A stretch of DNA of 44,759 nucleotides from Sphaeroforma sirkka. Its lineage: Eukaryota; Opisthokonta; Ichthyosporea; Ichthyophonida. The stretch is taken from contig LUCW03001909.1 in NCBI GenBank assembly GCA_001586965.3, positions 1-44,759 on the forward strand. The letters run 5' to 3'. Each line of letters opens with the position of its first letter. Position 1 is the stretch's first letter. Below, in pieces: positions 19,413 to 29,300 of this stretch. The position numbers and the translations under genes are program-made. The notes beneath the pieces were generated by a model. It was given only the letters and a program-made list of their open reading frames with translations, did no database searches and was not told the DNA's origin.

Positions 19413-22400
19413 CTGCGAACATACGTACAATGTGAGAAAGTGAGTGTGTCGCACGCAGTGGGTTCACACAGTTGTATACAACAACTTCGACAAGCCAGAT
19501 ACCATACACAACTATAAACACTTGTCCTGTTGACATGAATCTTGCGAACATATGCACAATGTGGGAACAGAAGTGAGTCACACGCAGCGGGTTTATTAAG
19601 ATATAAAAGTACTTTATGGCAACTCCGACAAGCCAGACACCATCCACACCCCTTGTAAACATTCTTAATAGAATAGATACATGCGCAATATAGATTCATA
19701 TTTGAAAGCACCGACGATGTAAACGCAATCGACATAAAGAGTAGTACACGAATACGCTCCGAATCTTAATTGGAAAAAGAATATTGAACAAGAATGCAGA
19801 TATTCAGGCTTGTGTCGAACTTCCAAAGTGTGAAATATGGAATCTTTGTCGAACAGCACGAGTCCTACTACAGCTGAACACACATGGATACTTCATATCA
19901 ATTTGCCACCGCTCAATACTTTTTTGCTATCTGATATATCATCAACATAGGGCAGGGACTCGGACCTCTGTGCATGCATCGGACTGTGCTACGCTATCGC
20001 AATATACCAACAGATTCTATAAATGTATGCATTGACATTCATACGATATATGTATGTATGTATGTATACATACGCACGAAGCTCGAACACACGATGATAG
20101 ACAGCAAACCAGTGCGCGTACGTATACGAGACCCACGACTATACCTCGGTTTGATTTATATCTGTCAGCACGGCGTTGTATGAAACGTCCTTTATCGTGA
20201 CTCTGACCACCGCACCCTTCGGATATGTAATACCACTGTACGTGAGCTCTCCCCTTTCCACAGACACATCCACCCCCGCCACCCTGTCCTTTGTTTGTTC
20301 TGTGGAGTATCCACCAACCAGAACGAATATAAAGCTAGAACGCATGATTCTAATTGGACGACTAAGTGAGGTCTGTCAGTTGCCACACTTCATCTCCACT
20401 TGGAGCCTTCCAATGCTCAACAATTATACAGACACTCATGCTTCGGATTATAGAAGAAACGGGGTATTCAAATGCATACAAAGACACATCTGACAGCACT
20501 ACCAAGCAACCCACATAGAACTCTGTATCCATCGATAGATAGGACCAAAGCAACAGACCGAGGCCAGAGACTAATCTACTTAAGAGACCCACCGTTTCTA
20601 ACTATGAATCCAACCTCATAGCATTGAAAGATTAAACAGTCTGCGTGTCTCAGGTCAACTAGCGCATGCTCGTGTGAGTATGTCACTGGTTGCACATGTA
20701 CACGTGGTTGGTGCTTTGCCGTACTGCTTGTCTCAATCTAAATGAAGCCGCGAACAAGCCAGAACATTCTAAAACTCTAAAACCCTAAAGCATGCGCGAT
20801 GGATCATATAGACACACACCACATGCAGCAAGGAGTGCAATGGTGAGATGTAATACACTTGAAGTACAGTAGACAGTCAATGTCCCAGTGGCTCTGGTGG
20901 CTAAGGTATACATGGAAACCGCTTGCAGCTAAGGATAGCCCTACACCAGTGCGCGTGTGCGTGTGTTGAATACAGAACACACACGGACTTATAGGGTATA
21001 TGCACAGGAACACGCCACAACTACAAGCACATGCATATGAGAAGCAACGCCCCCCCATCTCCGAGCACATAACACTCGTACTACCGGGACTACCAGGAGA
21101 GAAGTGAGGCGCATGCTATAATCCTGTATATCTCCTGCAGTTCACATACAACCCACGCATGGTACCAAGAAGCACACACACAAATACACGCGCACTTCAC
21201 ACCCTAAAAAAACCTCATAGAAACAAACGTCACTTACTTTTCTTACTTCCGGTCGATGCTTTGAGGGCCCGTTTGATGGCGAGTATGTCTTCGGTGATTT
21301 CCGCTTCTGTGAGTTCGTAGACCACATACGGCCACTGCACTATCGCCAGTCGTCTCCTCTTGTGATCTGCGCAACCAGACACAGACATTGGATAGGGTGT
21401 TAGCGTAGTGTATAGAGAGATTATACATACGTTTATATCGAGCGGATGGGACATGTAGGTATATATGCACAGACATATACAAATAGTAGGCGGCGCAAGG
21501 GACCCGGTGAAAATGAGATGTGCAGGTATATATGTACAAACATGTATGAGCAGTGGGAAGTGTAAAATAGTGCATCACACATGATCTCTGGTTAGTTCTA
21601 ATAGAGACTACTTGAGATCACATTGTACGTACAGAACAAATTTTTTTTTGGGAACAAGTGTATAATTTGGTGGAAGTATTGAGACACACTCGATGACAAA
21701 CTACACCTACTGATATGGATGTATATGCAGCTCTATGTATTTATATATACAATACAATACGCCACAATACAATGCATGGCAATACGGTACAATACGCCAC
21801 AATACAATACATGGCAATACGGTACAATCACACACACACACACACACACACACGCATATATATATATATATATATACATATATATGAATCTGAAGAACAC
21901 AAATTGCACTTGCATACATTCGCACAAAATTATATAGCATATCACACACAAGCACAGTGTTTATCATATATAAGCAGTACACACAAGTACAAAAACATAC
22001 ATGTCTAATATCGTGAGCAATTTTTGAGATGTATACATACGACCTTATTGAGATATGAATCTAAAGCTTCAAATGGATATCGTTGTAGGTTTACCCACAA
22101 CCACACACAGAAAAACATCAATATCAATACCAATATCACCATATCACAATATACCAATATATATAGAAACATAAACATATATATGTTCATACATACATAC
22201 ATACAATATATATATATATATATATACATACATATATACATATAGATAATATATTATACACAGGCGTGCCAGAGTATACAACCGACCCCCCCACTTACTG
22301 GGTCCCTTGTTCTTCTTCTCCAGTTTTTGTTTCCCCACTCTGCGGTTGTGTGCAATTATCTCCGCCTCAATCGCAGCGTTCTGTGTGTGTTCTGCCTCCA

Positions 22401-22727
22401 GTTTCCTTTTGCGGCTTTCTAATTTATTGACGCGGGCCTTGTACAGTTTTTTCCTCGTGAGCTGTACATGTGGATGTGCATACAATTGTTTTGAAGTTGA
22501 AAGAACGCTGACATACACACACACACACAATTGAGATAGTATGCCTCACATGCTCGAGCCTGATACAGCTACTGCCCCGTAAGCTGAGTTCGAGTTCGCG
22601 ATAGTGTGCGTATACACACACACATGCAGTCGTTGAGTAGTAGTTGTGTACAAACAATACTGTAAACATAACATCAGCCATCAATATTAGAATCGCGCAC
22701 TTCGGCGGGCGCATTACGGGCGCTTAT

Positions 22728-22764
<37 letters not shown>

Positions 22765-23200
22765 AATAGGATCAAAATTTATAATGATAGTAGGAACACG
22801 GACCAATGGATTGGATGCTGTGATACGATATGTCTTCCCACAGATTTATGCGTATGACATGACGCTTACACACACACCTTATATTCATTCTCGCACGTCC
22901 GCTTTTCAAAGGCGACCATGTGTGCAATGGACTGTAACCTGTAGTCTCTGCTTATCTCCGCTACTTTGTCGGTTGCTTCCTTGTCTTTCTGCAGCTGAGC
23001 TACCTTTTGCACATACACATCGAGCGTTCCTGCCTCTAACAGTCCGATGTCGTTCTCTATTTGTTCTAATTTTTGTTTGTATTTTCTGTACCAAAAGTGG
23101 GTGAAATACGAGAGTAGGTGAGTATTTACTACATGTGATTGTATATGTACATGTATATGTACATATGCATATACATATGCATATATATTCATATTTACAT

Positions 23201-23231
<31 letters not shown>

Positions 23232-24404
23232 CATTCATACACACACACAAACACACTTATATATATATATCTCAATGGATAAATATACACAGGCTCAGAA
23301 TTCAATAAAAAGAGTGTTCGTAAGTGCATACTTGGTGGAAAGGAGGAATTAGTGTATGTATCTAGCACAGGGGAAAACCCTAAACCCTAAAAATCCAGAG
23401 ACGAATCACAATCTGAAGAACACCCAGGCCGACCTCTCCCCCCAAATAAAGCCCAACTACAAACAATATATATGACTTACAGGTTCTTAAGTTGTGAGAA
23501 TTCCTCCTCAATTTCATACATGTTCTGTACAATGACTTGGCTCTCCACCTCCGAATCTGAAGTGCAAAAGAAAATATTACGAGTATATGATCAGTTAAAC
23601 CATGTGACGGGGGTTGTCTACCAGGCCAATGCAACAGAGAACATACCATATCATCGAAGGATAGGTGCGCACTCAGTGCTTATAACTTTAAAGCGACCAC
23701 AAACTTTTTTATATAATACTAAAATATGATACCCAAGTACCAAAGTAGCTGTATATGAGAAGCCGGTGAGGCAAGCGCCTCAAACCACAAGGCATTGTAC
23801 TATCACGGAATGGCTACAAAGCCGTGTATGCCAGGATAAGAACTTCGAGATTAAACCCAATCGGCATGTACGCATGGGTGTTTGTATGCGTTCTTTTAAA
23901 AAAAAAAGTATTCTCATGTGGGTGTCCCAAAAAAAGGGGCAGAACAAAGCCCAAAAAAATAGGACAGGACATTCTACAATTTTAGAGGGGCTCAAAAAAG
24001 GTGCGAGCAAGCAAGCCATTGATCCCCGATATCAATGTACTATATTTCTAGAAGCAAAAGCATGTGCGTACATGTAGACGTGCAAGCAGCACTTCACAAA
24101 TCTTCACGAATCGTGGTTGCTCGTCTGCTCGGTTTCATACACCACACAGTTCATAAACAAGATGCTTGCGTTTGTTTTTGGTCCCAACAATGGCGCAATT
24201 AGGGGAGCACGAAAACACATCGTTGCTAGACAGATGGAGTGGGGTGATCCATAACAACAAGGATAGTGTAAGTGTACTATTCCTCACGTACTGAGTGTTG
24301 CCTCTAATACAGTGGTGAGAGAAATGAAAGCATATAAACGTTCACATACCTTGGTCGAATTCCATATCCCCGGTTTGTAGATGCGTCATGGTGATTGTTG
24401 ACAT
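19317..24404 (-). CDS. SDS3: Sds3/SUDS3-type subunit of the Sin3-histone deacetylase complex, seven exons
   Basis: Seven exons (24404-24350, 23556-23481, 23085-22878, 22461-22299, 21366-21238, 20299-20145, 19412-19317) join with matching phases and GT-AG introns into 293 residues; human SUDS3 is about 328. Residues 19-167 are charged and coiled-coil-like, with L-E-A-G-T-L-D-V-Y collinear with SUDS3 L-Q-E-G-T-L-Q-E-Y. Residues 170-203 (K-R-R-R, then W-P-Y-V-V-Y-E-L-T-E-A-E-I-T-E-D-I) match the segment shared by SUDS3 and BRMS1. Residues 222-293 match the SUDS3 C-terminal SH3/Tudor-like domain (G-E-L-T-Y-S-G-I-T-Y; then T-E-I-H-V-N-R-T; then I-N-I-T-Q-L-R-Q-G-K). Family role: nuclear scaffold that dimerises, binds Sin3 and supports HDAC activity. 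The start at 24404 is the most upstream ATG in frame; M6 is an alternative. The exon 3-4 join is the least certain, about 9-10 residues shorter than SUDS3. Identification is from recalled family sequence, not a search. Confidence 0.9.
19393..19655. repeat. Tandem duplication spanning the intron 6 acceptor and exon 7 start
   Basis: Two direct copies of about 130 bp: about 19393-19518 and 19522-19655. Shared words are CTGTTGACATG, GCGAACATA, CACAATGTG/TACAATGTG, CACGCAG-GGGTT and CGACAAGCCAGA-ACCAT. The left copy holds the real acceptor and the first 20 bases of exon 7. The right copy holds a decayed version with CGCAAG as acceptor and an exon-like start at 19540. Divergence of roughly 20-25% suggests it is not recent. 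Confidence 0.8.
19656..20144 (-). other. Remainder of intron 6 of the SDS3-like gene
   Basis: Intron 6 runs 19413-20144. This part has no other gene; a short ATGT run lies at 20051-20072. Confidence 0.6.
20145..20299 (-). CDS. SDS3: SDS3-like gene, exon 6
   Basis: Residues 211-262: first half of the C-terminal SH3/Tudor-like domain (V-E-R-G-E-L-T-Y, Y-P-K-G-A-V-V-R-V, N-A-V-L-T-D-I-N-Q-T-E). Of the nearby AG sites only CCACAG at 20300-20302 fits the incoming phase. Donor GAG|GTATAG; reading through would stop at once, which marks the need for exon 7. Confidence 0.88.
20300..21237 (-). other. Intron 5 of the SDS3-like gene
   Basis: 938 bp, GTAAGTGACG...CCACAG. It contains a single CCCTAAA at about 20782-20788 and no recognisable element. 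Confidence 0.8.
21238..21366 (-). CDS. SDS3: SDS3-like gene, exon 5
   Basis: Residues 168-210, the most diagnostic exon: K-R-R-R-L, W-P-Y-V-V-Y-E-L-T-E-A-E-I-T-E-D-I, A-I-K-R-A-L-K. BRMS1 has G-P-Y-I-V-Y-M-L-Q-E-I-D-I-L-E-D and SUDS3 has N-Y-L-L-T-D-E-Q-I-M-E-D here. Acceptor TGCGCAG, donor AAAA|GTAAGTG. Confidence 0.9.
21367..22298 (-). other. Intron 4 of the SDS3-like gene, with microsatellites
   Basis: 932 bp, GTAAGTGG...GCGCAG. It contains two exact-phase 35-bp units (21754-21788 and 21789-21823, built on ACAATACGCCACAATACAAT), a (CA)n-(TA)n tract at about 21828-21886 and a CATA/(TA)n tract at about 22190-22246. Confidence 0.8.
22299..22461 (-). CDS. SDS3: SDS3-like gene, exon 4
   Basis: Residues 114-167: L-T-R-K-K-L-Y-K-A-R-V, then R-K-R-K-L-E-A-E and a basic end (K-Q-K-L-E-K-K-N-K-G-P). 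Acceptor ATGTACAG, donor CCCA|GTAAGTGG. A second acceptor (TATGTCAG, about 22510) would add about 15 residues if paired with the GTAAGC donor of exon 3. Confidence 0.82.
22462..22877 (-). other. Intron 3 of the SDS3-like gene, with (CA)n tracts
   Basis: 416 bp with (CA)n at 22513-22529, at about 22613-22624 and at 22727-22754. The donor end itself is a TG run. A micro-exon cannot be excluded here. Confidence 0.7.
22878..23085 (-). CDS. SDS3: SDS3-like gene, exon 3
   Basis: Residues 44-113, the main coiled-coil exon: Y-K-Q-K-L-E-Q-I, L-L-E-A-G-T-L, then F-E-K-R-T-C-E-N-E-Y-K. Acceptor GGTACAG. The donor AAG|GTGTGTG lies in a TG repeat, and a stronger-looking GTAAGC eight bases on is out of frame with the simple exon 4 start. 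Confidence 0.85.
23086..23480 (-). other. Intron 2 of the SDS3-like gene
   Basis: 395 bp, GTAAGTC...GGTACAG, with a CATA/CA microsatellite at 23145-23272 and a telomere-like double repeat at 23375-23393. Confidence 0.8.
23375..23393. repeat. Interstitial telomere-like CCCTAAA pair
   Basis: AAACCCTAAACCCTAAAAA: two perfect CCCTAAA units, the plant/algal-type telomere heptamer. Two units can arise by chance or mark a healed break. Confidence 0.4.
23481..23556 (-). CDS. SDS3: SDS3-like gene, exon 2
   Basis: Residues 19-44: acidic D-S-E-V-E-S, then E-I-E-E-E-F-S-Q-L-K-N, the counterpart of the acidic lead into the SUDS3 coiled coil. Acceptor ACTTCAG, donor AACCT|GTAAGTC. Confidence 0.88.
23557..24349 (-). 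other. Intron 1 of the SDS3-like gene
   Basis: 793 bp, GTATGTG...ACTTCAG. It holds A-runs at 23899-23907 and 23929-23935 but no recognised element. The 103-codon plus-strand frame through it looks like chance. Confidence 0.75.
24350..24404 (-). CDS. SDS3: SDS3-like gene, exon 1
   Basis: Residues 1-18 plus one base; starts M-S-T-I-T-M and ends E-F-D-Q. Donor CAAG|GTATGTG. The SUDS3 N-terminus is longer and acidic, so a further upstream exon or a shorter N-terminus in this lineage is possible. Confidence 0.75.
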
Positions 24405-25092
24405 CGCGTGTTGTGTGTACTGGTAGCGTCTTTCAAAATTTGCTGACGCTGTGGGTATCTATTTCGGTACGCTCAACACGGCTATGTGTGTGATTCAAGG
24501 TGCTGGGGAAGCAGTGTAATGTGTACAAGTCTGTGATTGTGGCGGCGTGTTGGCAGGCACCGCTCGTTCTAGTCAAGGATGCAACTTCGTGCGTACTGTT
24601 TCGCTCACCTATTGATATGTGTATTCATTATCTGGTATGCACAAAATACCCGGTACAACCGGATGTTGGACAGTAAAGAATGCTCGCCAGGTCTAGGCTG
24701 AAGTCACTGAGTTGTGGGTGAGTACACAGTGTATCCTATATGAACTCTGAGATTTATCTCACTGGAAAATACTTCCCGATATATTAAGAGATGCAACCAT
24801 GGATGATTGCAGATATCACAGACGCAAACTGTGCTGTTCTTGAATAGCAGACAATTTTCGAACCTTCAATTCTGGCAATACTTTGGTAGCGATTTGAATC
24901 ACCACTGTAATCTATAGTAACGTAGGCCAAATTAAACGCGTCTTCAATAGCACACTAATCTATTCATTAAAAGTAGGTCTAATAGTAGTGTGTCATCATC
25001 GCTTGAATTTTCGATTCTAGCTTTAACTGTGTTTCTATTTGCTTCGTCTCCACTAATTATAATGTAGTTTAGGGGTTTCTTGAGGAAGTTGT
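24405..25092. other. Region between the SDS3-like start and the coiled-coil ORF
   Basis: Should hold the SDS3-like promoter and 5' UTR near 24405-24600. No RT or endonuclease is found downstream (minus strand) of the LINE-like ORF. A 56-codon minus-strand open stretch without ATG at about 24795-24962 (A-I-E-D-A-F-N-L-A-Y) is noted but not supported as a gene. Confidence 0.35.
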
Positions 25093-26169
25093 TTAGTATT
25101 GTCCGTGATGTTGTTTGGGTCTGCGATTGGTGGTAGTAAATGCGGGTGCTGTGGGTGTAGATTTTCCGGTGGGTGGGTATGTGCTGTTTCGTATGTCAGT
25201 GGTTTTCGTGGTTGTATAATTATGGGTAGTATTGGGGGTTGTGGTATCTATTGGGTTTGGGCTGGATTGAGGAGGTTTGGTGGTGGTTTTCGGTACTCTA
25301 CTGAGTAGGTGAGTTAGGACTCTAGGGTATTGTGGTGGACATTTATCGCGAGCTAGTGCGCTGGTATGAGCATTTTCTAGACGTTTGCGAGCGCCTTCTA
25401 TTGCGATTGGGTTGGTTACGTTAGCGGGGTCTGCACCCTTGTTAATGCGCCAACCACGAGCAAGTAGGATTTGTTTAGTTTTGATTGCAAACCGTGTGGG
25501 GACTACAAGTTCTACTGCGCTACGATCTTTGTAGAGGTATGACGCGTGCAGTATGGGGATGTATTTCAGCAAATGAAAGTTCCAAAGCCATTTGGAGAGA
25601 TGCTTGTTTGTCGGTAGCGTACCGTCTTCTAGTGCATGTGTGTTGCAACTAAAGTATAAGGCTGTGAGATCCCAATCTTCTTGGCAATCCCATATAGAGG
25701 GTGGCTTGCTGGGTTGGAATAGATTTGCTTGTGCCTCCCTTGAGGAGGAGTTGCGTGTTTGATTCAACATATCTTTGTATGTTGTGGGCTTGTCCTTGTT
25801 TGCAGGAGTTTGTATAAGTCCTGGCGTGTGCGTAATTGTGGTATCTGGGATACGTATAGGGTGTTGGTTTGTGGCAGTGCTCTGTGGGTTGTTTTTGGAT
25901 GCAAGTTGCTGTTGGAGTTTCGCATTTTCACATTTTAGGGCGTGGTTCTGCTCTAGTAGAGTTTTGTTTGAGTGTTCTAATTTCTCTAAACGTGCGAGGA
26001 TCTCCTCCACACTACTTACCTTGTGAGTCCCTTCTGTAGATGAACATACCTTTTTGATGCAATCCTCGAAGTAGGTCATCTTCTCTATCAGGGGTAGTAC
26101 AATCGCCTTCAGTTTCTCGTCTAACTCTGTGGGTTGATGGACTCCTCCAGAGGGCGGGGCCCCCGCCAT
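25093..26169 (-). CDS. Coiled-coil ORF, possibly ORF1 of a LINE (non-LTR) element
   Basis: Intact frame of 358 residues. Residues about 51-93 form a coiled coil with leucine heptads (I-L-A-R-L-E-K-L, then T-L-L-E-Q-N, K-L-Q-Q-Q-L). Residues 94-150 are low-complexity, rich in Thr/Pro/Asn. Residues about 165-280 look folded: W-D-C-Q-E-D-W-D-L-T-A-L, then A-V-E-L-V-V-P-T-R-F-A-I-K-T-K-Q-I-L-L-A-R-G-W, a beta-alpha pattern like the RRM/CTD part of LINE ORF1 proteins. The tail is Thr/Pro/Asn-rich and basic at the end. Coiled coil plus RRM-like plus basic tail is the layout of RNA-binding LINE ORF1 proteins. No ORF2 follows in the window, so it may be a partial copy, an ORF1-only derivative or a host gene. 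Start: ATG at 26169, with A at -3 (ACACT|ATG). Not recognised by sequence. Confidence 0.5.
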   Translation of the reverse strand: MAGAPPSGGVHQPTELDEKLKAIVLPLIEKMTYFEDCIKKVCSSTEGTHKVSSVEEILARLEKLEHSNKTLLEQNHALKCENAKLQQQLASKNNPQSTATNQHPIRIPDTTITHTPGLIQTPANKDKPTTYKDMLNQTRNSSSREAQANLFQPSKPPSIWDCQEDWDLTALYFSCNTHALEDGTLPTNKHLSKWLWNFHLLKYIPILHASYLYKDRSAVELVVPTRFAIKTKQILLARGWRINKGADPANVTNPIAIEGARKRLENAHTSALARDKCPPQYPRVLTHLLSRVPKTTTKPPQSSPNPIDTTTPNTTHNYTTTKTTDIRNSTYPPTGKSTPTAPAFTTTNRRPKQHHGQY

Positions 26170-26209
26170 AGTGTCGGCTAACGATCAAGTGATTTGATTT
26201 TCGATTGAT

Positions 26210-26290
26210 AACAAGTCTGTTTGGTCCAGTGGTAAATTGCCTAGTTTGGTGTGGTGCGGTCACGTGTTCGATTCTGGGTCGGGTTGAAAA
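26210..26290 (+). mobile_element. tRNA-like A-box/B-box sequence (SINE head or tRNA relic)
   Basis: A-box TGGTCCAGTGGT is followed, at tRNA-like spacing (about 33 bases later), by B-box-like GTTCGATTC. The predicted acceptor arms (GTCTGTT and TCGGGTT) do not pair and the T-stem is poor, so a working tRNA is unlikely. It lies 40 bp upstream of the LINE-like ORF on the opposite strand and about 110 bp before the satellite. Confidence 0.45.
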
Positions 26291-26399
26291 TTTTCTGGGG
26301 TCTGTGTGATTTCTTTGAAATGTTTTTCACTTTCGCACTGTGTATGTTGAGTTCACATCTAAAGTGAGATTTCGAGTGTCAGCAGTTTGAGATGTGCTT
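26291..26399. other. Boundary sequence before the satellite, with a monomer-like stretch
   Basis: GTTCACATCTAAAGTGAGA at about 26351-26369 resembles the satellite monomer (GTTCAAAAGTGAAA) with scattered differences. It could be a decayed first unit or the single-copy seed of the array. Confidence 0.35.
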
Positions 26400-29300
26400 G
26401 AAATATAAATAGTTCAAAAGTGAAATATAAATATCAAAAGTGTATAAAAGTCAAAGAAATATAAATAGTTCAAAAGTTGAAATATAAATAGTTCAAAAGT
26501 TGAAATATAAATAGTTCAAAAGTGAAATATAAATAGTTCAAAAGTGAAATATAAATAGTTCAAAAGTGAAATATAAATAGTTCAAAAGTGAAATATAAAT
26601 AGTTCAAAAGTGAAATATAAATAGTTCAAAAGTGAAAGAGAAATATAAATGAAAGTTCAAAAGTTGAAATATAAATAGTTCAAAAGTGAAATATAAATAG
26701 TTCAAAAAGTGAAATATAAATAGTTCAAAAAGTGAAATATAAATAGTTCAAAAGTGAAATATAAATAGTTCAAAAAGTGAAATATAAATAGTTCAAAAAA
26801 GTGAAATATAAATATAAATAGTATAAATAGTTCAAAAGTGAAATATAAATAGTTCAAAAGTGAAATATAAATAGTTCAAAAGTGAAATATAAATAGTTCA
26901 AAAAGTTGAAAATATAAATAGTTCAAAAAGTGAAATATAAATAGTTCAAAAGTGAAATATAAATAGTTCAAAAGTGAAATATAAATAGTTCAAAAGTGAA
27001 ATATAAATAGTTCAAAAGTGAAATATAAATAGTTCAAAAAGTGAAATATAAATAGTTAAAAAAAAGTGAAATATAAATAGTTCAAAAGTGAAATATAAAT
27101 AGTTCAAAAGTGAAATATAAATAGTTTGAAATATAAATAGTTCAAAAGTGAAATATAAATAGTTCAAAAAAGTGAAATATAAATAGTTCAAAAAAGTGAA
27201 ATATAAATAGTTCAAAAGTGAAATATAAATAGTTCAAAAAAGTGAAATATAAATAGTTCAAAAGTGAAATATAAATAGTTCAAAAGTGAAATATAAATAG
27301 TTCAAAAGTGAAATATAAATAGTTCAAAAGTGAAATATAAATAGTTCAAAGTGAAATATAAATAGTTCAAAAGTGAAATATAAATAGTTCAAAAAGTGAA
27401 ATATAAATAGTTCAAAAGTGAAATATAAATAGTTCAAAAGTGAAATATAAATAGTTCAAAAGTGAAATATAAATAGTTCAAAAAGTGAAATATAAATAGT
27501 TCAAAAGTGAAATATAAATAGTTCAAAAAGTGAAATATAAATAGTTCAAAAGTGAAATATAAATAGTTCAAAAAGTGAAATATAAATAGTTCAAAAGTGA
27601 AATATAAATAGTTCAAAAGTGAAATATAAATAGTTCAAAAAGTGAAATATAAATAGTTCAAAAGTGAAATATAAATAGTTCAAAAAGTGAAATATAAATA
27701 GTTAGTTATAAATAAAAAAGTGAAATATAAATAGTTCAAAAGTGAAATATAAATAGTTCAAAAAGTGAAATATAAATAGTTCAAAAGTGAAATATAAATA
27801 GTTCAAAAAAGTGAAATATAAATAGTTCAAAAGTGAAATATAAATAGTTCAAAAGTGAAATATAAATAGTTCAAAAAGTGAAATATAAATAGTTCAAAAA
27901 GTGAAATATAAATAGTTCAAAAAGTGAAATATAAATAGTTCAAAAGTGAAATATAAATAGTTCAAAAGTGAAATATAAATAGTTCAAAAAAGTGAAATAT
28001 AAATAGTTCAAAAGTGAAATATAAATAGTTCAAAAGTGAAATATAAATAGTTCAAAAAGTGAAATATAAATAGTTCAAAAGTGAAATATAAATAGTTCAA
28101 AAGTGAAATATAAATAGTTCAAAAAAGTGAAATATAAATAGTTCAAAAAAGTGAAATATAAATAGTTCAAAAAAGTGAAATATAAATAGTTCAAAAGTGA
28201 AATATAAATAGTTCAAAGTGAAATATAAATAGTTCAAAAGTGAAATATAAATAGTTCAAAAAAGTGAAATATAAATAGTTCAAAAAAAAGTGAAATATAA
28301 ATAGTTCAAAAAGTGAAATATAAATAGTTCAAAAAAGTGAAATATAAATAGTTCAAAAAAGTGAAATATAAATAGTTCAAAAGTGAAATATAAATAGTTC
28401 AAAAAGTGAAATATAAATAGTTCAAAAGTGAAATATAAATAGTTCAAAAGTGAAATATAAATATGAAAATAAATAGTTCAAAAGTGAAATATAAATAGTT
28501 CAAAAGTGAAAGTGAAATATAAATAGTTATAAAAGTCAAAAGTGAAATATAAATAGTTCAAAAAGTGAAATATAAATAGTTCAAAAGTGAAATATAAATA
28601 GTTCAAAAAGTGAAATATAAATAGTTCAAAAGTGAAATATAAATAGTTCAAAAGTGAAATATAAATAGTTCAAAAGTGAAATATAAATAGTTCAAAAGTG
28701 AAATATAAATAGTTCAAAAGTGAAATATAAATAGTTCAAAAGTGAAATATAAATAGTTCAAAAAAGTGAAATATAAATAGTTCAAAAAAGTGAAATATAA
28801 ATAGTTCAAAAGTGAAATATAAATAGTTCAAAAAGTGAAATATAAATAGTTCAAAAGTGAAATATAAATAGTTCAAAAGTGAAATATAAATAGTTCAAAA
28901 GTGAAATATAAATAGTTCAAAAAGTGAAATATAAATAGTTCAAAAAGTGAAATATAAATAGTTCAAAAGTGAAATATAAATAGTTCAAAAAGTGAAATAT
29001 AAATAGTTCAAAAAGTGTGAAATATAAATAGTTCAAAAAGTGAAATATAAATAGTTCAAAAAAAAGTGAAATATAAATAGTTCAAAAGTGAAATATAAAT
29101 AGTTCAAAAAAGTGAAATATAAATAGTTCAAAAGTGAAATATAAATAGTTCAAAAGTGAAATATAAATAGTTCAAAAGTGAAATATAAATAGTTCAAAAG
29201 TGAAATATAAATAGTTCAAAAGTGAAATATAAATAGTTCAAAAAGTGAAATATAAATAGTTCAAAAGTGAAATATAAATAGTTCAAAAGTGAAATATAAA

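Noticed and set aside
19189-19662. 157-codon minus-strand frame as a separate gene
   Set aside because: It crosses exon 7 of the SDS3-like gene in another frame and runs through the duplicated intron segment.
20139-20345. Single-exon 68-residue gene starting at 20345
   Set aside because: The first part is intron; the real exon starts at 20299 by phase, and its apparent stop lies just inside the next intron.
23766-24077. 103-codon plus-strand frame in intron 1
   Set aside because: No domain, passes through A-runs and lies antisense within an intron of the SDS3-like gene.
26210-26290. Functional tRNA gene
   Set aside because: A- and B-boxes are present but the acceptor arms and T-stem do not pair.
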